DNA of 53,596 bases from Oligoflexia bacterium (lineage in GTDB: Bacteria > Bdellovibrionota > UBA1018): assembly GCA_903895855.1 (NCBI GenBank), contig CAITVN010000131.1:1-53596 (forward strand), given 5' to 3'. The number at the start of each line of letters is the position of its first letter. Position 1 is the stretch's first letter. The translations under genes and the position numbers were made by a program. Positions 27,205-36,811 of the stretch are shown piece by piece. The notes beneath the pieces are model-generated. The model was given only the letters and a program-made list of their open reading frames with translations, did no database searches and was not told the DNA's origin.

Positions 27205-28680
27205 ATGAGTACATTAAACGTCTTAGTCGTCGATGATGAAAAAGAATTGAGAGATTCGCTCGCTCAAAAGATCACCCAAATGGGGCACAGCGTAGTCTCA
27301 GCCGAAAACGCCGAAAAAGCGATCAGCATTCTGAGAGAACGTGGACTCGATAATCCGAACTCGATTCACCTCGTACTGCTAGACGTCAACCTTCCGGGCA
27401 TGAGTGGCCTTGAAGCGCTCAGAGAAATTCGAAATGTCGAATCTTCAATTTTTATCTTAATCATCACTGCTCACGGAAATATTCGTGATGCGGTAGAAGC
27501 GATGCGCGATGGTGCCTACAACTACATCGAAAAACCCGTTCAAGAAGAAGACTTAGAAGAGCTAGTCAAAACAGCCTCTGAAGCCCACCACTTGCTTCAA
27601 GAAGTGACCCTATCTTCACCTAAGATGCTTCTCGATGATGGCGAAGAATTTGTCGGAAATTCTACACAAATGAGAGCAGTTTTCGGGGTCATTCGACGCC
27701 TCGGTACGGTGAGCACTTCGGTCCTGATTCGTGGCGAAAATGGCACCGGCAAAGAACTTGTTGCCAAGGCGATTCATGTGAATTCGAATCGAAAAGACAA
27801 ACCGTTTGTCGCGATCAATTGTGCCGCGATTCCTGAAAACCTCATTGAAAGTGAATTTTTTGGCCATGAAAAAGGCGCGTTCACCGGGGCTGACAGCCGC
27901 TACATTGGAAAATTTCAGTACGCCGAAGGGGGCACTTTGTTCTTAGACGAAGTGGGCGACGTTTCGCAATCACTTCAAGTCAAGCTTCTGAGGGTTTTGC
28001 AAGAACGCAAGTTCACCCCAGTGGGTTCGAACCGCGAAATCAAATGCGATGTGAGAATCATTGCCGCAACGAATCGCAATCTCGAAGACCTGATTAAGAA
28101 GGGCCAATTCAGGCAGGACCTCTTTTATCGACTCAACGTGGTACCGATCGAATTGCCCCCACTTCGAGAGCGTGTCACCGATCTGGCCGTACTCGTGCAA
28201 CATTTCATCGATCAATTCAATTCGAGACACGAGAGAACTGAGTCAGGCACTGAAATACGGGGCATTCGAGAAGATGCGTTAAAGGCCCTCACACAGTATG
28301 CTTGGCCAGGAAATATCAGAGAGCTCGAAAACGCAATCGAGCGCGCCTTTGTTCTCGAGTCGACGCTTTACATCACAGTCGACTCACTGCCTGAAACCGT
28401 CAGGCAGTCGAGCCCGAGATTGAGTGCCGTTTCTGGCGGCCACTATTCGACCCCACTCGAGCCCAACGAAGCTATTGATTTTCAGTTACAAAAAGAGCAA
28501 TTTGAAAAAGAGTTCATCGTTGCAGCTTTGCGCCGATTTAACGGTCGAATTAACCAAACCGTTGCTCACGCAGGCATTCCGAAGAACACTTTATTGCGAA
28601 AGATTCGCAAGTACCAGATCAACCCGACTGAATATGGCCCGGTCGATTCAGACGGTGAAGAAAATGGAGAACAGAAATGA
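27205..28680 (+). CDS. NtrC-family response regulator
   Basis: A 491-residue sigma-54 activator with the full three-domain layout: receiver (phosphoacceptor D60 in LLDVNLPGMSG, K110 in EKP), AAA+ ATPase (Walker A GENGTGKE about 177-184, GAFTGA 224-229) and a C-terminal Fis-type helix-turn-helix. It is paired with the CHASE2 kinase upstream and overlaps the ParA gene by four bases, so kinase, regulator and ParA form one transcription unit. Its target promoters would be sigma-54 dependent; I found none in this operon. Confidence 0.93.
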   Translation: MSTLNVLVVDDEKELRDSLAQKITQMGHSVVSAENAEKAISILRERGLDNPNSIHLVLLDVNLPGMSGLEALREIRNVESSIFILIITAHGNIRDAVEAMRDGAYNYIEKPVQEEDLEELVKTASEAHHLLQEVTLSSPKMLLDDGEEFVGNSTQMRAVFGVIRRLGTVSTSVLIRGENGTGKELVAKAIHVNSNRKDKPFVAINCAAIPENLIESEFFGHEKGAFTGADSRYIGKFQYAEGGTLFLDEVGDVSQSLQVKLLRVLQERKFTPVGSNREIKCDVRIIAATNRNLEDLIKKGQFRQDLFYRLNVVPIELPPLRERVTDLAVLVQHFIDQFNSRHERTESGTEIRGIREDALKALTQYAWPGNIRELENAIERAFVLESTLYITVDSLPETVRQSSPRLSAVSGGHYSTPLEPNEAIDFQLQKEQFEKEFIVAALRRFNGRINQTVAHAGIPKNTLLRKIRKYQINPTEYGPVDSDGEENGEQK

Positions 28681-29537
28681 ATTCTAGCCTCACCCCCAAT
28701 CGCCCGTCAGGTAAAACCAAAATTATCACGATTGCCAATCAAAAAGGTGGAGTAGGCAAAACCACTGCCGTCAGAAACATCGGGGCAGCGCTCGCTAAGC
28801 AGGGTAAGAAAATTCTACTCGTTGACAGTGACCCGCAAGCCAACCTGACGAGTTACATGGGAGTGACCCCTGGCCACGGTGAATTTGAAAAAATAAAAAC
28901 TCTCGATGAACTCTATCTAGCCAAGCGGGCTTTTGATGAAGACACTAAAGACCTTTTTATCGCGAAAACAAGTGAGGGAATTGATTTGGTATCGAGTGAC
29001 CAAGCCCTCACGGGCGTCGAATACTACCTGTTCAGTCGACCAGACAAAGAATTGATTTTATCGCGGTTCTTGAGTTCAATTGCTGACGATTACGACACGA
29101 TTCTCATCGATACGCCACCGAGTTTAAATCTTCTGACCCTCAATGCACTGTGTGCAAGCCATCATGTGATCATTCCGCTTCAAACCGAATTTTTCAGTTT
29201 AGAAGGAATCGTAAAAATTCGTGAAGCGATTGAAGACGTGAAGAGGCGCTGGAACCACCAAATCACGATTCTTGGAATCTTGCCTACTCAGGTGGCCTCG
29301 AGAAGAAAGCTCACTGAAGATGTGCTCAATGTGCTCATTAAAGAATTTGAAGGACTCGTCTTCAAAAACCACATTCACGAGAACGCAGCGGTTACCGAAA
29401 GCACTGGTCACGCGCAATCGGTCTTAGACTATGACCGAGCATCGAGAGGGGCCAAAGACTATCACCAAGTCACCGAAGAGCTTCTCGAGAGACTCAGTCA
29501 AACTGCCCATTCAAGCAACCTCACGAAAGGCGAATAA
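28677..29537 (+). CDS. Orphan ParA-like ATPase
   Basis: A 286-residue deviant-Walker ATPase of the ParA/Soj type. Walker A' is KGGVGKTT (23-30) with the signature lysine, followed by VDSDPQAN and ILIDTPPSLN. Basic residues in the C-terminal half would allow non-specific DNA binding. There is no parB or parS-like site here, and this is not a chromosome-origin locus. It starts inside the regulator's stop (ATGA) and is followed four bases later by a small membrane protein. It is therefore likelier to position a cellular structure, as PomZ, MipZ or the ParA-like TadZ do, than to segregate DNA. Confidence 0.88.
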   Translation: MNSSLTPNRPSGKTKIITIANQKGGVGKTTAVRNIGAALAKQGKKILLVDSDPQANLTSYMGVTPGHGEFEKIKTLDELYLAKRAFDEDTKDLFIAKTSEGIDLVSSDQALTGVEYYLFSRPDKELILSRFLSSIADDYDTILIDTPPSLNLLTLNALCASHHVIIPLQTEFFSLEGIVKIREAIEDVKRRWNHQITILGILPTQVASRRKLTEDVLNVLIKEFEGLVFKNHIHENAAVTESTGHAQSVLDYDRASRGAKDYHQVTEELLERLSQTAHSSNLTKGE

Positions 29538-29541
29538 AACC

Positions 29542-29841
29542 ATGCAAACCCAAACCTCAATTCAAAAACCATCAAAATTAGGTAGAAACCCACTGGCACC
29601 AATTCAGGCGCCTGAGAAAACCTTAAGAAAAATCGAAAAAATAGAAAAAGTCGCAACACCTGAGGCCACCGCTCAAGCAGAGGCCATAACGCACCAGAGT
29701 TCGTCAAAATTACACACCCCAAAGAAGGCGTCAGTTCGACCAGCAACTCATCGATTTCATCCGGTTATCCGCGCCATCTTATTTGCAGTCGCTTCAGGCA
29801 TCGCACTGCGCGAATGGCTAGTAGAAGTTACACATTCATAA
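29542..29841 (+). CDS. Small tail-anchored protein with ParB-like N-terminal peptide
   Basis: A 99-residue protein. The N-terminus is polar and basic and contains KPSKLGRNPLAPI (about residues 9-21), which resembles the LGRG-type peptide by which ParB proteins stimulate ParA. A Lys/Glu/Ala/Pro-rich linker follows, and then one hydrophobic segment (about 75-92) near the C-terminus, so most of the protein would face the cytoplasm. The spacing of four bases from the ParA gene implies coupling. I infer a membrane-bound partner of the ParA-like ATPase. No family is recognised. A longer frame from 29431 overlaps parA and is unlikely. Confidence 0.7.
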   Translation: MQTQTSIQKPSKLGRNPLAPIQAPEKTLRKIEKIEKVATPEATAQAEAITHQSSSKLHTPKKASVRPATHRFHPVIRAILFAVASGIALREWLVEVTHS

Positions 29842-29969
29842 GTTAAACACCGTATAAAAAGCTCATTTTCTGACTAAATTACCCCACTTTCAACCGGCGC
29901 GAGCTACGCTCAGCACTTAGGACGCGTCGCATTAGACTCATGGCATATAAAATGCTAAGTCCGGGTATG

Positions 29970-30010
29970 CCCTTCGTCGATTCTTTATCGAAGGGTATCG
30001 GGGACGAAGG
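29970..30010 (+). promoter_or_regulatory. Mutually exclusive hairpins before the metalloprotease gene
   Basis: cccttcg (29970-29976) can pair with cgaaggg (29989-29995), or the overlapping ccttcgtc (29971-29978) can pair with gacgaagg (30003-30010). Only one can form at a time. Upstream, ATATAAAAT around 29945 could be a -10 box. The second hairpin ends 18 bases before the gggga Shine-Dalgarno sequence of the next gene. Confidence 0.35.
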
Positions 30011-30038
30011 TTAATTCAAACCAGAATTGGGGATCACC

Positions 30039-32384
30039 ATGTTGTGCGCTCGATTACGATCTGTTGTGTGTGTATCATTGTCTACAGCTCTATTTTTCAG
30101 CTGCTCATCAAGCGAGCCAGTTACGAAAAATCAACTCAATCAATTGAATACAGGAGTGAGCTCTGTGCAAAGCGGCGATCCCAATGCCATACAAATTCTG
30201 AGCGCAGCGACCACTGATACCAAAGAAAATACTGTGGCGTCGGCCTTCGAAGGAACCACCCTTTATGGAGCCGCTGCCCTGGCTAGAAGCCTGCAAGACA
30301 AATCACTCGTTAAGCTTCAATCGGCTGAACAAGCAGCAAAGCTAAACAAAGGCAGTAAAATTGAAGAGGTTTCGCTTCCTACTGAAAATGGTCAGACTGT
30401 TTCAAATCAAGAGGGATCTACAGAACCTGCGACAGAAGAAGCCGTCACTGCCGGAATACCGATTAGCATTCTAGGGCAAGAAATGAATTTCGGCGGCTCA
30501 ATCGTCGCAATCACCGAAACCGAGAGCGAAGAACTGGGTGACCTCAAACTCACTGACCTTCCGCCTCTCGTGGTTCAACCCAGACTCATTGTCGATAAAG
30601 ATAAGAACTATTTCGTGGCCCTACACCTTTGCGAAAATCAAATTTGCGATGCCGCTCAGGCCACGAACCCAGTGCTCGCCTTTGAAGTCGTCGGAGTGAA
30701 CAAAGAGCAGTCGCAACTCGTCGTAGACCTTTCAGCTATTGGCCACTCTCTCGACTTCTCGATTCTGGGTGCTCGCTCACTCAATCAGTTAAAACTTGAA
30801 ATCACGGGCAGCCAAACCACTCGATTTGACCTGTCAGCCGGCACTTTTTCTTTCGATATCAAATCTCACATCATTCCTAGCCAGGCTGCCGCGGCCGTAT
30901 CAACGATCAAAAATCCTTTCGATGTGACCATGCGTTGGTATTTCAAAGATGCCGGTAACTTGAAGAAAGACTTCGCATCAAGAAAAGGCACCGCTGGAGT
31001 TGGATTTTTTGAAACTGACATCGGCGGCAATCACTTGATTCACCGCTTTGATTTTTCGAAAAAAATTCACTACTACATCAAAAATGTTCCGTCTGAATTC
31101 AAAGCAGCATTTGCCGGCGCGTTTGATTCTTGGAATAAAACCTTCAATCAAGTTGTTGGACATGAACCGCTCAGCTACGAATTCGTAGACGCAACCGACG
31201 CAAGAGCCGCCCAACTGGTCACCGGTGACATTCGCTACAACATCGTTGAATGGGACCTCGTCAACAATGCCTCTTATGGCGGACTCGGCCCATCAGTTGC
31301 TTATCAAAAAACAGGTGAAACCTTGAGCGCCAACGTGCTCATTCAGGGACCTGGAATTTTAGACATCTATAAAAAATGGTTTGCAGCGACTCAACCAGAA
31401 GCCAATGGCGGCAATACTTCAACAGCCAGCGCCTCAAAGCAAGAACACAAGAAAGCTGATTTCAGCCGCTATTTGAGAAAAATGCACGATCGTTTTAGCC
31501 AGTTCAGATCGTTCAATCTTGCCCTGGGCAAATCTGCAGTCGCTAAAAACATTCGCTTTCGGGTACCTGCTCGCTTACCCCAGTACCGCGACCAGCTCAT
31601 GCAGCGGGTTGATTTCGAGCCATTTCCTGCCAACATGACTTTGAATCAATACCTGAGTGGCTATTTTCACGAAATGTTGAGCCACGAACTTGGCCACAAT
31701 TTCGGCCTGAGGCATAACTTTCGTGGAAACCTTGGCGCCGCTGATGACGGACACCTGGGATCAGTCTCAAGATCGGTAATGGAGTATTTGGGCAAAGGAT
31801 TTCGTTTTCTCAATGACATCGGCGAATACGACGTCATGGCCATGAGGTATTCATACTTAGGTGAAAAGCCAGCCGTGACAACTTGGTTTTGTACCGACGA
31901 AGACGTAGCAAGCCTCGGCAATGCCACTAACTCAGCCGAGTGCCAAAAAGACGACGCGACTTCAGATCCGTACGGATATTTTAGTTCGCTCCTGAAGAAA
32001 GCTACGGCAAAACTCATCGCGACCGATTCACCTCGCTCGCCCGACTGGTTGGCTGGCGACATGAAAAGAGAACTCGTCGCTGCTTTCACGGGACTCGGAA
32101 TTTACGCAGTCACCGGCGAAAAGACCTTTCAATCGTGGACGAACTTCACCCTCACTTCTGGACGCCCGAATTCAGGCGCACAAATGAGGCAGTTTGTTCT
32201 TGAAGAAATCTATGCAGCCTTTCATTCGGCCGAGGTCACTCGCACGCTTGAAATGAAAGAAACCGATGCTGACAGAGCTAACACCGTGACTAACATCAAT
32301 GATGCCCTTGCGATCATGAAACAAACTCTGGGTAAAGCTTTAACGAGTGACGAGTTGGCTTTGTTTACTGAAACTGCTTATTAA
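30039..32384 (+). CDS. Lipoprotein zinc metalloprotease
   Basis: A protein of 781 residues starting at ATG 30039, five bases after GGGGA; the in-frame TTG at 30027 overlaps that site. The N-terminus is a lipoprotein signal (STALFFSC-SSS), so the protein is anchored in the outer or inner membrane. The catalytic motif HELGHNFGLRH (about 549-559) is the HExxHxxGxxH zinc site of metzincins, and SVMEY about 30 residues later is the Met-turn. It resembles the large secreted zinc-dependent proteases of the DUF5117/DUF4953 type. A role in degrading external protein is plausible; substrates are unknown. Confidence 0.88.
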   Translation: MLCARLRSVVCVSLSTALFFSCSSSEPVTKNQLNQLNTGVSSVQSGDPNAIQILSAATTDTKENTVASAFEGTTLYGAAALARSLQDKSLVKLQSAEQAAKLNKGSKIEEVSLPTENGQTVSNQEGSTEPATEEAVTAGIPISILGQEMNFGGSIVAITETESEELGDLKLTDLPPLVVQPRLIVDKDKNYFVALHLCENQICDAAQATNPVLAFEVVGVNKEQSQLVVDLSAIGHSLDFSILGARSLNQLKLEITGSQTTRFDLSAGTFSFDIKSHIIPSQAAAAVSTIKNPFDVTMRWYFKDAGNLKKDFASRKGTAGVGFFETDIGGNHLIHRFDFSKKIHYYIKNVPSEFKAAFAGAFDSWNKTFNQVVGHEPLSYEFVDATDARAAQLVTGDIRYNIVEWDLVNNASYGGLGPSVAYQKTGETLSANVLIQGPGILDIYKKWFAATQPEANGGNTSTASASKQEHKKADFSRYLRKMHDRFSQFRSFNLALGKSAVAKNIRFRVPARLPQYRDQLMQRVDFEPFPANMTLNQYLSGYFHEMLSHELGHNFGLRHNFRGNLGAADDGHLGSVSRSVMEYLGKGFRFLNDIGEYDVMAMRYSYLGEKPAVTTWFCTDEDVASLGNATNSAECQKDDATSDPYGYFSSLLKKATAKLIATDSPRSPDWLAGDMKRELVAAFTGLGIYAVTGEKTFQSWTNFTLTSGRPNSGAQMRQFVLEEIYAAFHSAEVTRTLEMKETDADRANTVTNINDALAIMKQTLGKALTSDELALFTETAY

Positions 32385-32395
32385 TTTGGGGCGAG

Positions 32396-32455
32396 AGAAT
32401 TGTCAGAGAATCACACCCATTCGACTAAAGATTTGAAAGATTTTCTGACAATTCT
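32396..32455. terminator. Inverted repeat between convergent genes
   Basis: agaattgtcagagaatc (32396-32412) pairs with gattttctgacaattct (32439-32455) at 16 of 17 positions across a 26-base loop. It lies between the ends of the convergent metalloprotease and ABC-F genes and covers the last codons of the latter. No strong U run follows on either strand, so it is a probable, not certain, bidirectional terminator. Confidence 0.5.
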
Positions 32456-34410
32456 TCCCAACGAACGAATAATTGATTGAGCTCGGTTGCTAACTTGATT
32501 TGTTCAGCTAGCAACTCATGTAACAAAGCCTTTAACTTCGCATCTTGAGTGCCAAAGAGGTCGTCTTTCGATAACCGATCAGCCACCTCTGACTGTTTCT
32601 TTTCTTTTGCCTGAATCTCGGTTTCAACTTTCTCAAGCTCTTTTTTCCACGCGGCTATTTTATTATTTGAAGGTTTTGTGCGTTCGTCAGCTTGAACACT
32701 GCCGGCGCCACCCGATGGCGAAACCGAGGGGGCAGTACTGAAAGTACTTTGGGCTAACTTAGGTTTTTTTTGCTCGACCGCAATTTCATTTTCTTTTCGA
32801 TCGAGGTATTCAGAGTACGACTCGATTAAGACATGCACTTGAGAACCGCCACTACCCGGTACAATCTCTAATACCTTGTCAACCAAACCGTCCATAAACC
32901 GACGGTCATGCGAAACGATACACAAGGTGCCCTTAAAGTCTTCAAGGGCTTCTTTAAGCACGGCTTTCGAATCGGCATCTAAGTGGTTGGTAGGCTCATC
33001 GAGAATTAAGAAATTCGACGGCGAGAGCAAGAGTTTAGCGAGAGCGACCCTGGCCTTCTCGCCTCCAGAAAGCACTGAACAGCGTTTAAAAACGTCATCA
33101 CCGGTAAACAGAAATGCCCCGGCGACGCCTCGTAGCTGGGCTACTGGCAGTAGAGGCGCGATCGTTTCAAGCTCTTCATAGACAGTCTTTTTCAGATCAA
33201 GCGAGTCGGCTTGGTGTTGGGCAAAGTAACCGGTTCGAACTTCATGACCATACCGAAGGTCACCCAGCGTCGGCGACAATTCGCCGGCCAAAATTCTAAG
33301 AAGGGTGGTTTTTCCGGCGCCATTCGGGCCGACAACGGCAAGCCTTGACCCACGAACCAAAGTGAAATCGAGGTTTTTAAAGACCGTGTTGTCTTGATAT
33401 TTCAAGGTCACTGATTTTAGCTGTGCCACTTCATTGCCACCGCGTGATGATGGCGGAAATCGAAACCTCACCCTCGCTGAGGGGTCAGCGATTTCAATTT
33501 TGTCTGCCTGCATTTTGTCGAGTTGCTTTTGACGGCTCTGAGCCTGAGAAGCTTTTGAAGCTTTGGCACCAAATCGCTGAATAAAGCGCTCTAAATCAGC
33601 CATCTTGGCCTCTTGTGAGGCTGCGGCGGCGATTAACTGCTCCATGCGCAGGGCTTTTTGGTCAACATACGAGTCGACATTTCCGCTGTAGAGAAACACT
33701 TGACTCTGATCGAGATCGAACACCTGGGTAACTATTTTATTCAAAAAAGCCGCATCATGGCTGATGAGCAACAGTGCGCCGTGATAATTTCTCAAGAAAT
33801 TTTCAAGCCAAAGCATCGACTCAAGGTCTAAGTGATTGGTCGGTTCGTCGAGTAAAAGAAGGTCACTTTCTTGAATCAGAATTTTCGCCAGCGCCACCCG
33901 CATCAGCCAACCGCCGCTTAAGCTCGCCAGCGAGCGTGACCACTCGCCCGGTTTAAACCCTAGGCCCTGCAATATCTCTTTTGCGCGCGCCTCGATTCGA
34001 TACTCGTCGAGTAGCTCTTGCTCTTCGAGAATTCTCGAATAACGGTCCATTTTATCCTGAAAATCGGCCTCACCCGTCGCAGACGACTTCGAGAACAGAT
34101 CTTCAAGCTCACGGCGTTCTTTCCAAAGATCGTCGCGGCGGCCACCTAAGCGGGTAACCTCATCAAGAATGAGCCGAGATTCAAAACGCGGTACTTCTTG
34201 CGCGAGGTGGCCCACCAGCCAACCCTTGGCGCGAATGATCTCACCTGAATCAGGCTCTTCTTGATTCAAAATCAGTCTAAGTAATGTCGATTTTCCGGCC
34301 CCATTGGGGCCAACCAGTGCCGCTCTAGTATAAGGGCCAAGCTTCATATTCAAATCTTTGAATAGTCGCTTAGCCCCATACTGCTTAGATAATTTTCTTA
34401 ACTCAATCAC
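32425..34410 (-). CDS. ABC-F family ATPase (Uup/YheS-like)
   Basis: A 661-residue soluble protein with two ABC domains in tandem and no membrane segment. The Walker A motifs are GPNGAGKST (about 34-42) and GPNGAGKTT (about 361-369). The signatures are LSGGWLMRVALAK and LSGGEKARVALAK, and each Walker B is followed by DEPTNHLD. A linker of charged helices separates the domains, and a coiled-coil tail (about 590-655) resembles that of Uup/YheS. ABC-F proteins act on ribosomes. The first signature (LSGGW) departs from the usual LSGGQ. It starts 24 bases after glnN ends on the same strand... upstream, so glnN transcription may read through. Confidence 0.92.
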   Translation of the reverse strand: MIELRKLSKQYGAKRLFKDLNMKLGPYTRAALVGPNGAGKSTLLRLILNQEEPDSGEIIRAKGWLVGHLAQEVPRFESRLILDEVTRLGGRRDDLWKERRELEDLFSKSSATGEADFQDKMDRYSRILEEQELLDEYRIEARAKEILQGLGFKPGEWSRSLASLSGGWLMRVALAKILIQESDLLLLDEPTNHLDLESMLWLENFLRNYHGALLLISHDAAFLNKIVTQVFDLDQSQVFLYSGNVDSYVDQKALRMEQLIAAAASQEAKMADLERFIQRFGAKASKASQAQSRQKQLDKMQADKIEIADPSARVRFRFPPSSRGGNEVAQLKSVTLKYQDNTVFKNLDFTLVRGSRLAVVGPNGAGKTTLLRILAGELSPTLGDLRYGHEVRTGYFAQHQADSLDLKKTVYEELETIAPLLPVAQLRGVAGAFLFTGDDVFKRCSVLSGGEKARVALAKLLLSPSNFLILDEPTNHLDADSKAVLKEALEDFKGTLCIVSHDRRFMDGLVDKVLEIVPGSGGSQVHVLIESYSEYLDRKENEIAVEQKKPKLAQSTFSTAPSVSPSGGAGSVQADERTKPSNNKIAAWKKELEKVETEIQAKEKKQSEVADRLSKDDLFGTQDAKLKALLHELLAEQIKLATELNQLFVRWEELSENLSNL

Positions 34411-34433
34411 TGCTTGAAACTACTTAAAATAGA

Positions 34434-36671
34434 CTAAGATAGAAAGAGCATTTCGCGATACTTCGGTAATGGCCAGTACTCATCGGCCACAATACCTTCT
34501 AAGCTATCGCAAACATCTCGAACCTCAGACATTGCCTTTGAAACGCCGTCTGCAAAAGCCCGGGCTTTTTCTTCTTCGTGAGCGAAGCTTTCAGTCTTGC
34601 GAAACTCATTTTCAAGCAGCAAACGCTTTTCATGAAGGGTACCCAGAAGTGTACCAATTTTATTGAGGCAGTCTAACTGAGGCGCTGATACCCCAGCTGC
34701 CTTAGCCGAAACTACGGTGCTCGCGAGAGCACCGTGATAAGCATAGCAAGCAGGAAGAACCAAGGTATCGACAATCTGTCGCATGGTATCAACCTCAATG
34801 GCGAGGTTCTTAACGTATCGCTCAACCCTGACGTGATAGCGCGAAACCAATTCACCTTCTGAGAAAATCTTAGTTTTCTTGAAGAGCTCTTTGCTCTTTG
34901 CGCTGGTGATTTGCTCGAGTGCCTCAGGTGTCTTTCTCAAGTTCGGAAGCCCACGCTTGGCAGCCTCTTTCACCCAATCTTCTGAGTAACCATTTCCATC
35001 AAAGCGAATGGCCTTGGTTTCAATGATTGCATCACGAACGGCATCAAGAGCGGCGGCTTCCATCGGTTTACCAGATGCAAGCTTCGCTTTGATTGCCGCA
35101 TTGAGTTCATTCATGCCGTCGGCAATCGCGGCGTTCAGAAGCGTAGTCGGAAACGCCGTCGAGGCTGAAGATCCTACTGCGCGAAACTCGAACTTATTGC
35201 CGGTAAATGCAAATGGTGATGTGCGATTGCGATCGGTGCTATCTTTCGAGACTTCAGGCAATTTACTCACCCCAAGACTCAACATCGCCTTTTCAACGTT
35301 CATGTCTTTGACGTTGCCCTTTTCAATCTCATCACAAATGCGAGTGAGAAGGTCGCCCAAGAATACTGAAATAATCGCCGGAGGAGCTTCATTTGCGCCC
35401 AACCTATGATCATTTCCAGAACTGGCCACTGACGAACGCAGTAGACCACTGTGCTTGAAGACGCCTTTAAGAACTGCCGCTAGAACCACAATGAAACGCA
35501 AGTTTTGGTGAGGCGTTTTACCGGGTTCAAGAAGGTTCACTCCATGCACTCCCGGATCACCCGCAATGATCGCCATCGACCAATTGCAGTGTTTTCCGCT
35601 ACCATTGACGCCGGCAAATGGCTTTTCGTGAAGAATCATTTGAAAATTATGCCGTTGCGCTACTTTACGAAGCACTTCCATTACCAACTGATTGTGATCA
35701 GTGGCGATATTCGCTTCTTCAAAAATAGGCGCTGACTCAAACTGACTCGGGGCCACTTCGTTGTGCCTGGTTTTTACCGGCACACCCAATTTGTAGAGTT
35801 CATACTCACACTCGGCCATGAATGACAAGGCTCGGGTCGGAATGCTTCCGAAATAGTGATCTTCTAATTGTTGCCCCTTGGGTGGCTGACCTCCCAAGAG
35901 AGTTCGACCTGCCATCATCAGATCAGGGCGAAGCGAAGCAAACGCCCGATCAATCAGAAAATACTCTTGTTCAAGCCCAACCGTTGGTACGACTCGCTTT
36001 GCGCCAGTGACACCGATGGTGTGCAATAATTCAAGAGCGCTTTGACCTACCACTTCCATGCTGCGTAAAAGAGCGGTTTTTTCATCGAGTGCGTCGCCAT
36101 GATAACTTATAAAAACTGAAGGAATACACAGCGTTTTCGAACTCGGCGCATCCATGATGAACACTGGGCTTGAAGGATCCCAAGCGGTGTAGCCGCGAGC
36201 TTCAAAGGTAGTGCGCATACCGCCTGATGGAAAACTTGAGGCATCAGGCTCTGACTGAATCAATTGAGATCCAGAAAACCTTTCCATAGGATGGCCTTCT
36301 TCATCAAAATCTAGAAACGCATCGTGCTTCTCGGCAGTCAAACCGGTCTGTGGCTGAAACCAGTGACAGAAATGAGTGACTCCGCGTTCAAGCGCCCACT
36401 CTTTTATCGCGTGTGCAACCGTGTTCGCAATTTCGAGATCTAATTTTTTGCCCTGTTCAATAGTTTGAACTAATTTGACATAAACTTCTTTCGGCAATTT
36501 TTCACGCATTTGCCGCATATTGAACGTATTCATTCCAAAAAATTCTGAAATCCTCATGCGCTCGCCATTTTCATCGGTGGGCGGATCAAATCTCTTTGGA
36601 GTGCGGGTGTTCACTTCTCTGATAGCTTCAAGGCGGGCTCTAGCACCTAATCCTAAACTGCTCGAACTCAT
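34434..36671 (-). CDS. glnN: Type III glutamine synthetase GlnN
   Basis: A 745-residue enzyme that makes glutamine from glutamate, ammonia and ATP. The length and the N-terminal FCHWFQPQTG and EKHDAFLDF segments are typical of the type III (GlnN) class, as are VAPSQFE and ATDHNQL. The catalytic core includes GSGKHCNWSM and FRAVGSSAS. A C-terminal helical extension (PACYAYHGALA) is also class-specific. A Shine-Dalgarno AAGGAAG precedes the start. The 140-base upstream gap holds no clear sigma-54 site, so nitrogen control is not evident. The enzyme forms dodecamers in characterised relatives. Confidence 0.95.
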   Translation of the reverse strand: MSSSSLGLGARARLEAIREVNTRTPKRFDPPTDENGERMRISEFFGMNTFNMRQMREKLPKEVYVKLVQTIEQGKKLDLEIANTVAHAIKEWALERGVTHFCHWFQPQTGLTAEKHDAFLDFDEEGHPMERFSGSQLIQSEPDASSFPSGGMRTTFEARGYTAWDPSSPVFIMDAPSSKTLCIPSVFISYHGDALDEKTALLRSMEVVGQSALELLHTIGVTGAKRVVPTVGLEQEYFLIDRAFASLRPDLMMAGRTLLGGQPPKGQQLEDHYFGSIPTRALSFMAECEYELYKLGVPVKTRHNEVAPSQFESAPIFEEANIATDHNQLVMEVLRKVAQRHNFQMILHEKPFAGVNGSGKHCNWSMAIIAGDPGVHGVNLLEPGKTPHQNLRFIVVLAAVLKGVFKHSGLLRSSVASSGNDHRLGANEAPPAIISVFLGDLLTRICDEIEKGNVKDMNVEKAMLSLGVSKLPEVSKDSTDRNRTSPFAFTGNKFEFRAVGSSASTAFPTTLLNAAIADGMNELNAAIKAKLASGKPMEAAALDAVRDAIIETKAIRFDGNGYSEDWVKEAAKRGLPNLRKTPEALEQITSAKSKELFKKTKIFSEGELVSRYHVRVERYVKNLAIEVDTMRQIVDTLVLPACYAYHGALASTVVSAKAAGVSAPQLDCLNKIGTLLGTLHEKRLLLENEFRKTESFAHEEEKARAFADGVSKAMSEVRDVCDSLEGIVADEYWPLPKYREMLFLS

Positions 36672-36811
36672 AATTTGCGCTTCCTTTCAGTTTGTATCGA
36701 GTCATTCAATTTTTTCAGGTCTCTCGGGTTCTTTACTTGCTCAAATGACTTGCTCGAATTCATTCCAAAGAATAAGGCCAAAGTGCAATCGAAGGAACCT
36801 GAATCTCACGG

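Noticed and set aside
28677..29537. Chromosome or plasmid partition locus
   Set aside because: No ParB gene and no parS-like sites; the gene lies in a signalling operon.
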